Shown here in pieces: positions 26,810 to 35,410 of a stretch of DNA of 64,000 nucleotides. The position numbers were made by a program, and so were the translations under genes. The notes under the pieces were generated by a model, which was not told the origin of the DNA, ran no database searches, and worked only from the letters and a program-made list of their open reading frames with translations. Source of the DNA: Spirosoma sp. 48-14 (GTDB lineage: Bacteria; Bacteroidota; Bacteroidia; Cytophagales; Spirosomataceae). The stretch covers positions 125,928-189,927 of the forward strand of contig NZ_MKUD01000088.1 of the NCBI RefSeq assembly GCF_001898575.1, read 5' to 3'. Position 1 is the first letter of the stretch, and each line of letters opens with the position of its first letter.

Positions 26810-27721
26810 ATGAAAAAATATTTCTTGTTCGGATTGTTTGTACAACTCGCATTACCGACGTTGGCCTGTGACCTCTGTGGTTGTAGCAACGGTGGGTCGT
26901 TTTTTGGGATTCTGCCACAAGGTCATCGGGGCTTTCTGGGGGTTCGCTATCGGTACAACTCGTATCACTCCCACCTGAATAGCTTGAATCTGAGTAGCCA
27001 GGAGCAGTTTCGGACGGCTGAGCTTTGGGGGCGGTTCTATCCGATCCGTCGGATGCAGGTAATGGCGTTTGTACCGTATCAGTTCAGTCAGCAAACGATG
27101 CTCAAATCGGGGGATGTAACGCCCCTGCGTGGTCTGAGTGATATTACCGTGCTGGCGCATTACAACGTACTGAATACGTTTATGGATGATACCACCGTGC
27201 ATACTGTCAATCATAATTTACTGGTCGGGGGCGGTGTGAAGCTGCCAACAGGCCGTTTTCGGTATGATGAAAACAGCCTGTTGGATGTAGCTAACCCGAA
27301 TTTTCAGCTCGGAACCGGCAGTATTGACTGGATTGGCAATGTGATCTATACAGCTCGCTATAAAAATTGGGGTGTAAACGCTGATGTGTCGTACCGGATA
27401 ACGACAGCTAATCCGAATGGCTATCGGTTTGGTAACCGATTCAATACATCGGCATCCGTTTTTTACCTAGCCGGCCTGGGCAGCCGGTCCATCATGCCTA
27501 ATGCCGGGTTATTTGTCGAACACGCTGGGCATGATGGACGTGATGGTGTGGTAAACAAGCAAACGGGGGGCTATGCGGCTTATCTGAATCTGGGCACCGA
27601 AGTGTATCTGAATAAACTATCGGTTGGAATGAGTTATCGGAAGCCCGTATCGCAGTATTTATCGGATGGCGAACTGCGCGCCAATGCACAACTAACTACT
27701 CATATCACCTTTTTATTCTGA
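26810..27721 (+). CDS. Outer-membrane beta-barrel protein with N-terminal Cys cluster
   Basis: A 303-residue protein. After a signal peptide the mature N-terminus reads CDLCGCSNGG with C20, C23 and C25, a compact CxxCxC that could bind a metal. The rest alternates hydrophobic and polar residues and ends in a terminal Phe (HITFLF), as in outer-membrane barrels; a LVGGGVKLPTGRF segment resembles transporter-type barrels of Bacteroidota. It lies 28 bp after the dihaem enzyme and 6 bp before the second MbnP gene, so the four form one transcription unit. A role as exporter, receptor or docking site for the MbnP proteins is inference. Confidence 0.7.
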   Translation: MKKYFLFGLFVQLALPTLACDLCGCSNGGSFFGILPQGHRGFLGVRYRYNSYHSHLNSLNLSSQEQFRTAELWGRFYPIRRMQVMAFVPYQFSQQTMLKSGDVTPLRGLSDITVLAHYNVLNTFMDDTTVHTVNHNLLVGGGVKLPTGRFRYDENSLLDVANPNFQLGTGSIDWIGNVIYTARYKNWGVNADVSYRITTANPNGYRFGNRFNTSASVFYLAGLGSRSIMPNAGLFVEHAGHDGRDGVVNKQTGGYAAYLNLGTEVYLNKLSVGMSYRKPVSQYLSDGELRANAQLTTHITFLF

Positions 27722-27727
27722 TAAACG

Positions 27728-28534
27728 ATGCGTCTTTCGCTTATACTACTGCTGCTGGTGTGTTTATTGGTAGGCACAATTTGGTCGTGCCAGAACGAAG
27801 TTGACGTTTCCGAAACCGGATCGCTCATCATAAACCTCGATAACCGGGTTGGCAATCAGGATTTAAGCCTGGGAAAAGCCACGTACCAAAATGCGGCAGG
27901 CGAAGCCTTTACAGTTACAAAATTCAATTATTTCGTCAGTAACTTTCGGCTTAAAAAGGCCGACGGAACGGAGTATGTATTGCCTCAGGAGGCTAACTAC
28001 TATTTGATTCAGGAAGATAAACCAGAATCTCAATCCTTTACACTGACGACGATTCCAGCGGGTACGTATATCGGGATGTCGTTTTTAATTGGGGTGGATA
28101 GTTTGCGGAGCCTGGCCAATATTAGCCAGCGTACGGGAGTGCTTGATCCGGGTCTGGGAACTCACGAAGCAATGTACTGGGAGTGGAATTCAGGTTATAT
28201 TTTTCTTAAGCTGGAAGGTACGTCCCCGGTCGCTCCAGCTGCACAGAATAACCTGTTCTTCTATCATATTGGTGGCTTTGGAGGTGGGTACAATGGCAAG
28301 AAAACCATCAACAATCTTCGCACCGTTACCATTTCGTTCAATGGAAATTCGGCTCAGGTATCTGCATCGGGCAGACCGCAGGTCAATCTGACTGCAGATG
28401 TACTAAATGTCTTTACTGGCACAACAACTTTGCAAATTGCCCAGCATTCGTCAGTAATGTTTGAAGATTATTCAGCCAACATCGCGAATAACTACAAGGA
28501 AATGATCCGGTATAAGGATTTGCAAAATCAGTAA
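27728..28534 (+). CDS. MbnP-like copper-binding lipoprotein, copy 2
   Basis: A 268-residue lipoprotein (lipobox IWSC, Cys 21), clearly paralogous to the 24835 product. Shared blocks are FNYFVSNFRLKKADG, MSFLIGVDSLRS, MYWEWNSGYIFLKLEG (W151 and W153), YHIGGFGGGYNG (H180) and NNLRTVTISF. It lacks the His-rich C-terminus of copy 1 and ends in a Lys/Asp/Gln tail. Divergence between the copies is spread over the protein, so the duplication is not recent. One enzyme flanked by two possible substrates suggests that both are modified. The gene ends the rightward operon; a hairpin follows. Confidence 0.82.
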   Translation: MRLSLILLLLVCLLVGTIWSCQNEVDVSETGSLIINLDNRVGNQDLSLGKATYQNAAGEAFTVTKFNYFVSNFRLKKADGTEYVLPQEANYYLIQEDKPESQSFTLTTIPAGTYIGMSFLIGVDSLRSLANISQRTGVLDPGLGTHEAMYWEWNSGYIFLKLEGTSPVAPAAQNNLFFYHIGGFGGGYNGKKTINNLRTVTISFNGNSAQVSASGRPQVNLTADVLNVFTGTTTLQIAQHSSVMFEDYSANIANNYKEMIRYKDLQNQ

Positions 28535-28545
28535 GATGATTAATT

Positions 28546-28600
28546 CCCTACTCAAACAGGAGCAAGTCGACTACACCTGACAACTCCTGTTTGAGTGGGG
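28546..28600. terminator. Hairpin between convergent genes
   Basis: The arms 28546-28562 and 28584-28600 pair at 16 of 17 positions around a 21-nt loop. It separates the stop of the second MbnP gene (+) from that of the NnrU-like gene (-). A run of A follows on the plus strand, so it is not a textbook U-tract terminator; the assignment rests on position and stem. Confidence 0.55.
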
Positions 28601-28645
28601 AAAAAACAGGAAGCATTGCATGGATAACGCGCATCGGTGTGCCGA

Positions 28646-29227
28646 CTAGATAATGCGCGGAAACAGCATCGGCACACGCTGTCGGTAGGTTTTATAGCTA
28701 TCGCCGAAGATGGACACCAGCTTTCGCTCTTCAAAATAAATGCCGATCCGAATGTAAAGCGCTGCTGCCAGAACCAGAAGGGTATGCGACCAGGTAGGCT
28801 GGGTAATCCAGATTCCTAGCAAACACAATAGAATGCCTGTGTATAACGGATGACGAACGTACTGAAGTAACCCTGTCTGGCGCAGGCCTTGCCCCGTGTC
28901 CTGTTGGCTGCTGACGGGCCAGCCGATAAATTCGCCCAGATCATAGCCCCACAAGGCAATCAGGGCAATTCCTGCGCCAAGCATGGTAATTGGCAGACCA
29001 ACCAGCGCGGTGCCTTGCCAGGTGCTAACATACTCAACCGGCGCTTTCCAGTGAAGCCATAGGACGGGTAGGAAAGTAAGTAGGGCGATTGCGTTGTATA
29101 GCAAACGATAATACCGACTGAGCCAGCCTAATCTGAGTGCTACCGTTTGTTTCAGCCATGTACTGGCAGTCAGGCTGTGAATTAAGCCAAATACAAACCA
29201 ACTAGCCAGAATTAAAACATAATACAT
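28646..29227 (-). CDS. NnrU/isoprenylcysteine methyltransferase-like membrane protein
   Basis: A 193-residue protein with about five membrane segments. The C-terminal part carries the ICMT/PEMT-type signature: QYVRHPLYTGILLCLLGIW, then FEERKLVSIFGDSYKTYRQR and VPMLFPR. Members transfer methyl groups from SAM to small thiols or lipids (methanethiol methyltransferase is one example) or are called NnrU when near denitrification genes, which are absent here. The substrate is unknown. It converges on the MbnP operon and is probably independent of it. Confidence 0.75.
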   Translation of the reverse strand: MYYVLILASWFVFGLIHSLTASTWLKQTVALRLGWLSRYYRLLYNAIALLTFLPVLWLHWKAPVEYVSTWQGTALVGLPITMLGAGIALIALWGYDLGEFIGWPVSSQQDTGQGLRQTGLLQYVRHPLYTGILLCLLGIWITQPTWSHTLLVLAAALYIRIGIYFEERKLVSIFGDSYKTYRQRVPMLFPRII

Positions 29228-29327
29228 AGCTAAGGGACACTAAAACGTAATTTGACTGTACCCCAAATTCATCTTAATATAGCCATAAGTCCTCTTACGA
29301 CAAAAAGTAGCCTGGGGCATGGATACG

Positions 29328-30488
29328 CTAAGCCGAGAATGCACTAAACCGGAAGGGGCTGATGTCAAATTTAGTTGTTCCGATTAAGGCTAGCTCGGCC
29401 ATAATCTGGCCGACGGCTGCCGAATGTTTGAAGCCGTGTCCCGAACAGGCAGAGGCCAGTAGCACATGGTCATAGTCAGGATGCTGGTCGAGGATGAAAT
29501 CACCGTTGGGTGTCATCGTATACAAACAAACGACCGATTTAATGCACTGAGGCCCAATGCCGTTTAAGTTTGGCTCGACGAACTGCTCATACATACGCTG
29601 TGTTTCGGCCTGGCTAACGGTTCGGTTTACGGTATTAGGGGTGGTGGGGTATTCGTAGGTTTCAGTAGCTACTTTAAGCCCACCAGTAGGTCCGTCGATG
29701 GCAGGAAACCCATAAATGCCCTGGTCATTCAGGATAAAGATCGGCATGTTATCCGGTGTGTACTGCTCATATTTACCCTCAACAGCGAACCAGTAAAGTA
29801 CCTGGCGATACACCTGTAGCAAATTGCTATAGGGCGTTTGTCGAAGTGATTCCGTCACCCATGAACCCGTCGTCAGAATCAATTTTCTGGTTTGATAGCT
29901 ACCTTTATCCGTCAAGACAGTCACGCCCGAATCGGTAGACTGAAACGAAAGCATTTGCTCATTCGTGTGAACCGATGCACCTGCTTTTTGAGCCTGTTCC
30001 AGTTGAACACGGATGCATCGTTCAGGATGTAAAAAGCCCGCTTCGGGTTCGTAATAGCCTATATCGTTTTGGGCATATCGGAATTGCGGGAATTCATGCC
30101 GTAGGGCGTCTGTATCCAGAATACGGTGGGTAATACCAAACTGTTCGGCTGCTTCAAGCGTAGTCGTTAACCAGCCTGGTTTATTACGGGTTTGTACGGT
30201 AGAATGTTGCTGACCTACGAAAAGCCCACCTGTAATGGTTAGTAGCTTTTCTCCCGATTGCTGTTCGAGTTCGCGCCAGATCTGGTATGAACGTAAAGTA
30301 AGCGGTACAAAATGCAGGCCTTCGCCGATGGCCTGTCGGGTAATGCGGGTATCACCGTGGGTAGAGCCCAGCGTATGCGGAGGCTCGAACTGGTCGATAC
30401 CCAGAACGTTGGGCGTCTGCCTGGAGAGCTGATACAGTGTAGCACTACCCATTGCTCCCAACCCGATAACAATAGCGTCGTAAAGCAT
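29328..30488 (-). CDS. Monomeric sarcosine oxidase / N-methyltryptophan oxidase-like flavoenzyme
   Basis: A 386-residue FAD-dependent amine oxidase of the DAO family. The dinucleotide motif is VIGLGAMGSATLYQL at the N-terminus; GSTHGDTRITRQA follows as in MSOX; C348 in SACSGHGFKHS fits the Cys that carries covalent flavin in this group. It oxidises N-methyl amino acids to the demethylated amino acid, formaldehyde and hydrogen peroxide. An in-frame TTG lies 15 codons upstream, but the ATG at 30488 gives the standard N-terminus. Confidence 0.85.
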   Translation of the reverse strand: MLYDAIVIGLGAMGSATLYQLSRQTPNVLGIDQFEPPHTLGSTHGDTRITRQAIGEGLHFVPLTLRSYQIWRELEQQSGEKLLTITGGLFVGQQHSTVQTRNKPGWLTTTLEAAEQFGITHRILDTDALRHEFPQFRYAQNDIGYYEPEAGFLHPERCIRVQLEQAQKAGASVHTNEQMLSFQSTDSGVTVLTDKGSYQTRKLILTTGSWVTESLRQTPYSNLLQVYRQVLYWFAVEGKYEQYTPDNMPIFILNDQGIYGFPAIDGPTGGLKVATETYEYPTTPNTVNRTVSQAETQRMYEQFVEPNLNGIGPQCIKSVVCLYTMTPNGDFILDQHPDYDHVLLASACSGHGFKHSAAVGQIMAELALIGTTKFDISPFRFSAFSA

Positions 30489-30521
30489 ACACTCGTAATT
30501 AATTGCCTCCCAAAATAGTAA

Positions 30522-30600
30522 AATAAACCGCAAAGACGCGAAGCCGCCAGGAAAGACAGCAGAACTGGCTCCTGGCGACTTCGCGTCTTTGCGGTTTATT
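30522..30600. repeat. Long intergenic inverted repeat (31-bp arms)
   Basis: The arms 30522-30552 and 30570-30600 match at 30 of 31 positions around a 17-nt loop. The arm contains ACCGCAAAGACGCGAAG, a word I know as a dispersed intergenic palindrome in diverse bacteria. It ends 5 bp from the stop codon of the beta-barrel gene (30606) and likely ends that transcript. Confidence 0.85.
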
Positions 30601-30605
30601 CGGAG

Positions 30606-31457
30606 CTATTTCTTTTTAAGGAGGGTCGTTACTTGATGAAGCGAGTAGGCTACATTGAGGCTTAACGCGCGATTTTTAAGCTTATCATAATCGCCTGCGA
30701 TAGGATCGATATTAACCAGCCCCAGCTCATAGGCCAGACTTAAACGAAGTCCCTGTGGCAATTGATACCCGGCGGTAAAAGCCAACCCGGCATCGAAGCG
30801 CTTAAAGCCCAGGTTTTTATCGAAAGCCGATACCGAAGGGGTGTTGTCGGAGTCTTTGATTTTACCCCATAAGCCGTAAGCCAGATAAAAACCTACGCCC
30901 CCAAACAGACGACCCTTGTTGCCGGGTAAGTCGTGGTTGTAGAGAATGTAGGCAGGAATTTCAAGGTATGTCATCCGGGTTGTCGAAGTGCCCGATTTAT
31001 AGGTGGTTTTGCTGCCTTTGCCAATAAGCTGGACACCATACAGCAGCGACACGTGACTAAGAAACGGGGCTTTGTCAGGCGAGGTTGTCGGACCAGATCG
31101 CGAATCGTTAGTGGCCAGCAGCGTAGTGGGGTCGGCTGGTTGAATACGACGGTTCGATGTAGGGTTATAATAATGGATAATCTGGTTGACCAATCCCTGA
31201 TTGTGAAACTGTATTGCTAAATTCAGAGCCAGCACATCGCCTGGGGTAGGGGCCGTAGCTGCGTAGGGCGTTCCGGCATAGGAGGGATTCAATAGTTTTT
31301 GCCGGACCATATCGATCGATGCCTGTAAAAAAGTATCGATCTTTCGATCTAAGTCTGTAGCGGGCCTCTGGGGTACTTCAGGCCCGATTAACTGAGCCCA
31401 TACCAGGCTGGGAAATAGCACGATGAGTAGCAAGAAAATAATGTTTTTCATGACCAT
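30606..31457 (-). CDS. Outer-membrane beta-barrel protein (PorT/OMP_b-brl type)
   Basis: A 283-residue exported protein with a signal peptide ending LVWAQ. The N-terminal third is polar with a possible helical segment (RKIDTFLQASIDMVRQKL). The C-terminal two thirds look like an outer-membrane barrel: HVSLLYGVQLIGKG, MTYLEIPAYILYNHD, GRLFGGVGFYLAYGLWG, AFTAGYQLPQGLRLSLAYELGL. Many Bacteroidota encode such barrels with unknown roles. Start may be at 31457 or two codons later at 31451. It is divergent from the heparinase-like gene. Confidence 0.65.
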   Translation of the reverse strand: MVMKNIIFLLLIVLFPSLVWAQLIGPEVPQRPATDLDRKIDTFLQASIDMVRQKLLNPSYAGTPYAATAPTPGDVLALNLAIQFHNQGLVNQIIHYYNPTSNRRIQPADPTTLLATNDSRSGPTTSPDKAPFLSHVSLLYGVQLIGKGSKTTYKSGTSTTRMTYLEIPAYILYNHDLPGNKGRLFGGVGFYLAYGLWGKIKDSDNTPSVSAFDKNLGFKRFDAGLAFTAGYQLPQGLRLSLAYELGLVNIDPIAGDYDKLKNRALSLNVAYSLHQVTTLLKKK

Positions 31458-31569
31458 AACAGGTAAAAGTTGGCTCCATAAAGTTCCCGTACTCTCATCA
31501 GCTAAGGTATAGTTAGTGCTAACTATTTTGCACCGACAACCGAATCACCTTCGGACCTTCGTTAATAAT

Positions 31570-31644
31570 AATGATCGAATGATTGAGTTGTTGAATGAGT
31601 TTCTTCTTAATTCAATCATTCAACAACTCAATCATTCGATCATT
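31570..31644. repeat. Perfect 29-bp inverted repeat just upstream of a start codon
   Basis: The arms 31570-31598 and 31616-31644 are perfectly complementary around a 17-nt loop. The repeat ends 13 bp before the ATG at 31658 and is made of GAATGATTGA-like words. In the transcript it would form a long hairpin in the 5' leader of the heparinase-like gene; it is also within the divergent promoter region. Confidence 0.85.
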
Positions 31645-31657
31645 GTTACTTTGCGCT

Positions 31658-33430
31658 ATGGAAACGATTTCGAGGAAAGGATTTATTCAGCAATGTCTGG
31701 GGCTTGGGGCGTTGGCTGGCTTGTCGTACCTGCCCATTACAGCCTGGGCTGAAGGAAGGACAGATGAGGATTTCTATACGAAAGTAGTAGCTGCCAACGA
31801 ACAGGAGGTGGCTAAGCTCCTGAAAAGCTTAACCGCTGACCTTACTGAGGTACGACGGCGGGCTGGGTATGACCTGGCGAATCTGGCTGCCGCTTTTTGT
31901 GAACCCACGTCTTCGTTTTACCAGAAGGAAGAGCTAGTGGGAGCCATGTCGAAGATCATACAGTTTCTGCTGAAGAAGCAGCATTCCGATGGCACCCTCG
32001 ACTTCGGAAACCTGGCCTCTCCACCCGATACGGCCTTCATTCTGGAACCGCTTACAGCAGCCGCTACGATTCTGAAACACACTAATCAGGCTTCGCTTAA
32101 TGACGTAAAGGCGCAGTTAAAGACGTTTATTGTTAACGCGGGTGAAGCGCTCCGAACAGGTGGAGTACATACGCCCAATCACCGTTGGGTCGTGTCGGCC
32201 GCATTGGCCAAAATCAACGCATTGTACCCAGATTCCGGCTACGTGAAACGAATTCATGAATGGCTGGCCGAGGGTGTGTATATCGACGATGAGGGCAACT
32301 ACCTGGAACGGAGTATGAACTATTCCGTTGTCATCGATCGGGCACTGATTACAATGGCTAGTCTGTTACCTATGCCCTCGCTGTTTGGCCCGGTTCGCAA
32401 AAACCTTGATTTAGTATACGTTCACTGCGAACCTGACGGTGAGCTGGTTACAGTCGATTCCCGGCGGCAGGACCAGTATGCCCCCATCAGCATGCTGTAC
32501 TTTTATCATGAATATCGGTTTATGGCCCTTCATGATAACAAGCCCGAATGGGCGGCCATCACCCGGTACATTGAAACACTGCCTGGGTTTACAGATCGGG
32601 TATTGAATGACTTGCTGGTTTATTATCTGGAGGAGCCGCTCTATAAAAAGCCGTTGCCAACACCAAAAGCGCCTTCGGTCAATTTTGAGGTCTTTTACAA
32701 GCATACCAACCTGGTGCGCATCCGGCGGGCCGATACGACGACGACGCTGTTCGGAGGGACCGATTTTCCGATTATTATTGCGTCGGGCCGGTCGAATAGT
32801 CCAAATTTTTTCAGTTTCCGAAAAGGAGCCGCCATATTGAAATACATGCGTCTGTCGACCGATTTTTTTAGTACAGGTTATTTCCACAGCCAGGGAGTCC
32901 GGCATGAGGCTGGCCGATACATACTGCATCAGAAAATCGAAGCGCCATATTATCAGCCCTTGCCTGCCCAGTATCGCAAAGCCAATGGCGATTACGCCCA
33001 TTCGCAAAGTACCGATGGACGCTTCTGGAACAAGATGGATTTTAGCCACCGCCCCCAAAGCAACATCAAGACACTGGAAACAACGATAATAGCTCACGAA
33101 GCAACTGGAAAGAATGAACTCAAGGTGCGGGTCACCAGCGAAGCTGGAATTCATGTCACACTGGAGCTTTGCTTTAAAGAAGGTGGGGCGTTGACAGGCG
33201 TTTCGCCACAGGACGGGTCGACGGACAATTTCTTCCTGAAAAATGGAATGGGCCAGTATGTTGCCGGTACTGATACCATCCAGTTTGGTCCTGGGGTATA
33301 TCAGCATGCCAAAACAACTGGCCTTGAAGGGGAGCTATACTCATCGCATTTTGGCAGCCTGCGTACAACGGGCATGCACGTTTACCTCACCGGGATCACC
33401 CCGTTTGAGCATACCATCACCATCGGTTAA
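31658..33430 (+). CDS. Exported heparinase II/III-like (alpha/alpha-toroid) protein
   Basis: A 590-residue protein with an N-terminal export signal (SRKGFIQQCLGLGALAGLSY ending TAWAEG). The next 300 residues are helical, with GGVHTPNHRWVVSAALAKIN and NYLERSMNYSVVIDRALITM, which resemble conserved segments of heparinase-like polysaccharide lyases; the C-terminal part is beta-rich (RIRRADTTTTLFGGTDF). That would place it as a periplasmic lyase or related carbohydrate enzyme. The call is tentative because no catalytic set can be fixed by eye. An upstream TTG extension is rejected because it would translate the inverted repeat. Confidence 0.5.
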   Translation: METISRKGFIQQCLGLGALAGLSYLPITAWAEGRTDEDFYTKVVAANEQEVAKLLKSLTADLTEVRRRAGYDLANLAAAFCEPTSSFYQKEELVGAMSKIIQFLLKKQHSDGTLDFGNLASPPDTAFILEPLTAAATILKHTNQASLNDVKAQLKTFIVNAGEALRTGGVHTPNHRWVVSAALAKINALYPDSGYVKRIHEWLAEGVYIDDEGNYLERSMNYSVVIDRALITMASLLPMPSLFGPVRKNLDLVYVHCEPDGELVTVDSRRQDQYAPISMLYFYHEYRFMALHDNKPEWAAITRYIETLPGFTDRVLNDLLVYYLEEPLYKKPLPTPKAPSVNFEVFYKHTNLVRIRRADTTTTLFGGTDFPIIIASGRSNSPNFFSFRKGAAILKYMRLSTDFFSTGYFHSQGVRHEAGRYILHQKIEAPYYQPLPAQYRKANGDYAHSQSTDGRFWNKMDFSHRPQSNIKTLETTIIAHEATGKNELKVRVTSEAGIHVTLELCFKEGGALTGVSPQDGSTDNFFLKNGMGQYVAGTDTIQFGPGVYQHAKTTGLEGELYSSHFGSLRTTGMHVYLTGITPFEHTITIG

Positions 33431-33470
33431 CGCATAGGCTGTTGTAGCTGCCCAGAAAGTATAAAAGCAC

Positions 33471-33710
33471 TTAACTCCTGCCCTCCACTATGTTCGACAG
33501 GCTACGTTGAATGAGTATGAATTCAGGCGAAAACTCATCCAGAATGCATTGGCAGGCTTCAACATCGTCCCAGATTCGAAGCCGTGCCTGCTCGATAGCA
33601 GTGATTCGTAATTGATAGGCATTCGTGCGTTCTACAGGGCAAATCTGAATTAAATCCCGGTAAATCGTTTGTAGTTGAGTCAGTAATTGATTGGTATCGG
33701 CTGAGTACAT
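33471..33710 (-). CDS. Small hypothetical protein
   Basis: A 79-residue soluble protein beginning MYSADTNQLLTQLQTIYRD, mainly helical, with two nearby Cys residues (EACQC). A further upstream ATG (33791) would add 27 residues of weak composition. No family recognised and no operon partner. Coding status is uncertain. Confidence 0.4.
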   Translation of the reverse strand: MYSADTNQLLTQLQTIYRDLIQICPVERTNAYQLRITAIEQARLRIWDDVEACQCILDEFSPEFILIQRSLSNIVEGRS

Positions 33711-33791
33711 AGTCGTTTGCGTTAAAAGAAAAGTTTCTGTAGATACACCCCGATCTGGATAACAGCCTGCATACATAGAGCCATTATCCAT

Positions 33792-34217
33792 TATAAATAC
33801 GGGAATAGTACCCTTGTCGTTGCATTAACAGCTTGTAGAAACTGCTTGTTATTTATTTGTGTAGTTATTTTTACTTAATGGGACCGTAAGCTACTCAAAG
33901 TAGGGGAACGGTGTAAATAGTGAAAGCTTTGAAAAGGGAAATACCAAGTGATTAGTTCAAACGATACGTGTAGCAAATGATCAGGATGTTGAAGGAAATA
34001 CTGAATAATACATCATACGTATAAGGATAATCGTGCAAGTGGTCAACTAGCCGAATAATTGCTTTGTAATTGGATATAGTTAGATAATTTTAATAATCTA
34101 TTAGACATCGTTGATAGGCTACTCGTTTTGACGAATGAATTAAGTGGTCGCTCTAGGAAATCAGGTAATTAGACGTAAATTTTACAGGCATTGCCCATTA
34201 ATACCTGTAACTTATTT
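33792..34217. other. AT-rich intergenic region, nothing recognised
   Basis: About 425 bp between the small hypothetical gene (-) and the RND adaptor (+). It is more AT-rich than its surroundings and must contain at least the promoter of the efflux pair. I found no convincing open frame, tRNA, strong hairpin or repeat. Confidence 0.5.
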
Positions 34218-35306
34218 ATGCGAACATTTTTTATTCTCGCTTTGCTGGTGGGTGCCTTAACACTCGGCAAGGTCTATTTTTTTCCAAAACCTGATACAAA
34301 AACACCGGGTGGAAGCCCTGTGGGGGTATCTGGTAAAGGTGAAACAAAGGGGAAATCGGGCGATAAAGCCCCTACGATTCCTGTGGAGATTTACCTGGCT
34401 CGTACCGAAAAACTAACTAATGTGCTGGCTGTTTCGGGCACGGTCCTGCCCAATGAAATTGTCGAGCTAAAGGCAGAAGTTTCCGGGCGGCTCATGCAGC
34501 TCAATGCAAAAGAAGGGGCGTATGTCAATAAAGGCGAATTGATCGCTAAAATCAACGACGAAGAACTAAAGGCGCAACTGATTAAGCTGGGGTATCTCGA
34601 AAAGCGAGCCAAAGATGTGGAAGCCCGTCAGAAACGGCTACTGGCTGTGGAAGGCATCAGTCGGGAGGAATACGATATTGCCGAAAGTAATGTAAACACG
34701 GCCCGTGCGGATAAGGAACTGCTCATGACTCAGTTGGCTAAAACCGAAATTCGGGCACCCTTTAGCGGAAAACTGGGGCTGCGGGCCATCAGTCAGGGAG
34801 CTTTTCTGACGCCGGGAACGCTGGTAACCACACTCGTACAAACCAACCCCGTAAAAATTGACTTTTCTGTTCCCGAAAAATACGCCAGTCAGATTCGAGT
34901 CGGTAGTCCGGTACGCTTTACGGCCGATGGGCTTGGGGCATCCCTGACCGCGCAGGTAACGGCCATTAGTCCGCTGATCGACGAATCGCTGCGCACCATG
35001 AAGGTACGGGCATACACGTCCAATCCGACGGGGCGGCTGGTGCCCGGTATGTTTGTTCGGCTCGATGTGCCGCTTGGCAACAACCAGACCATTCAGATAC
35101 CCACCCAGGCCATTGTGCCTGTGCTGAAAGGCAAAAAAGTGTACATCGTCCGTGAAGGAAAGGCGCAGGAAACCTTCATTAAAACGGGTATTCGCAACGA
35201 CCAGCAGGTACAGGTTATGGAAGGATTAGCCCCCGGCGACTCGGTGATCATCAGCAGTATTATGTCGCTGAAAAATGGCGCTTCGGTAAAAGTTAAAAAA
35301 GGATAA
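34218..35306 (+). CDS. RND efflux periplasmic adaptor (membrane fusion protein), second system
   Basis: A 362-residue adaptor with an N-terminal membrane anchor (FFILALLVGALTLGKVYF) and no lipobox, unlike the adaptor at 6056. After a Gly/Lys-rich linker the lipoyl halves are VELKAEVSGRLMQLNAKEGA and TEIRAPFSGKLGLRAISQGA, joined by a short alpha hairpin; a beta-barrel with RLVPGMFVRLDVPLG follows. It pairs with the RND pump about 105 bp downstream; no TolC gene is adjacent, so it may borrow the channel of another operon. The frame is open back to a TTG at 34191, but the ATG at 34218 starts the membrane anchor. Confidence 0.9.
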   Translation: MRTFFILALLVGALTLGKVYFFPKPDTKTPGGSPVGVSGKGETKGKSGDKAPTIPVEIYLARTEKLTNVLAVSGTVLPNEIVELKAEVSGRLMQLNAKEGAYVNKGELIAKINDEELKAQLIKLGYLEKRAKDVEARQKRLLAVEGISREEYDIAESNVNTARADKELLMTQLAKTEIRAPFSGKLGLRAISQGAFLTPGTLVTTLVQTNPVKIDFSVPEKYASQIRVGSPVRFTADGLGASLTAQVTAISPLIDESLRTMKVRAYTSNPTGRLVPGMFVRLDVPLGNNQTIQIPTQAIVPVLKGKKVYIVREGKAQETFIKTGIRNDQQVQVMEGLAPGDSVIISSIMSLKNGASVKVKKG

Positions 35307-35317
35307 TGTAAAACGGC

Positions 35318-35397
35318 TAATGGACAAGTGGTAGTGGATGATAGATACTATAAAATGGCTTCATTATTATCCATTAGTCATTATTCATTGTCCATTA
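35318..35397. repeat. Imperfect inverted repeat between adaptor and pump genes
   Basis: TAATGGACAA (35318-35327) and its complement TTGTCCATTA (35388-35397) bound a segment rich in AATGG and CATTA words. It is weaker than the other inverted repeats here but again separates an RND adaptor from its pump, as at 7151-7233. Confidence 0.55.
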
Positions 35398-35410
35398 AAA
35401 AATATTGACT

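Noticed and set aside
28646..29227. Part of the MbnP operon
   Set aside because: It is on the opposite strand and separated by a hairpin; its ICMT-like motifs give no copper link.
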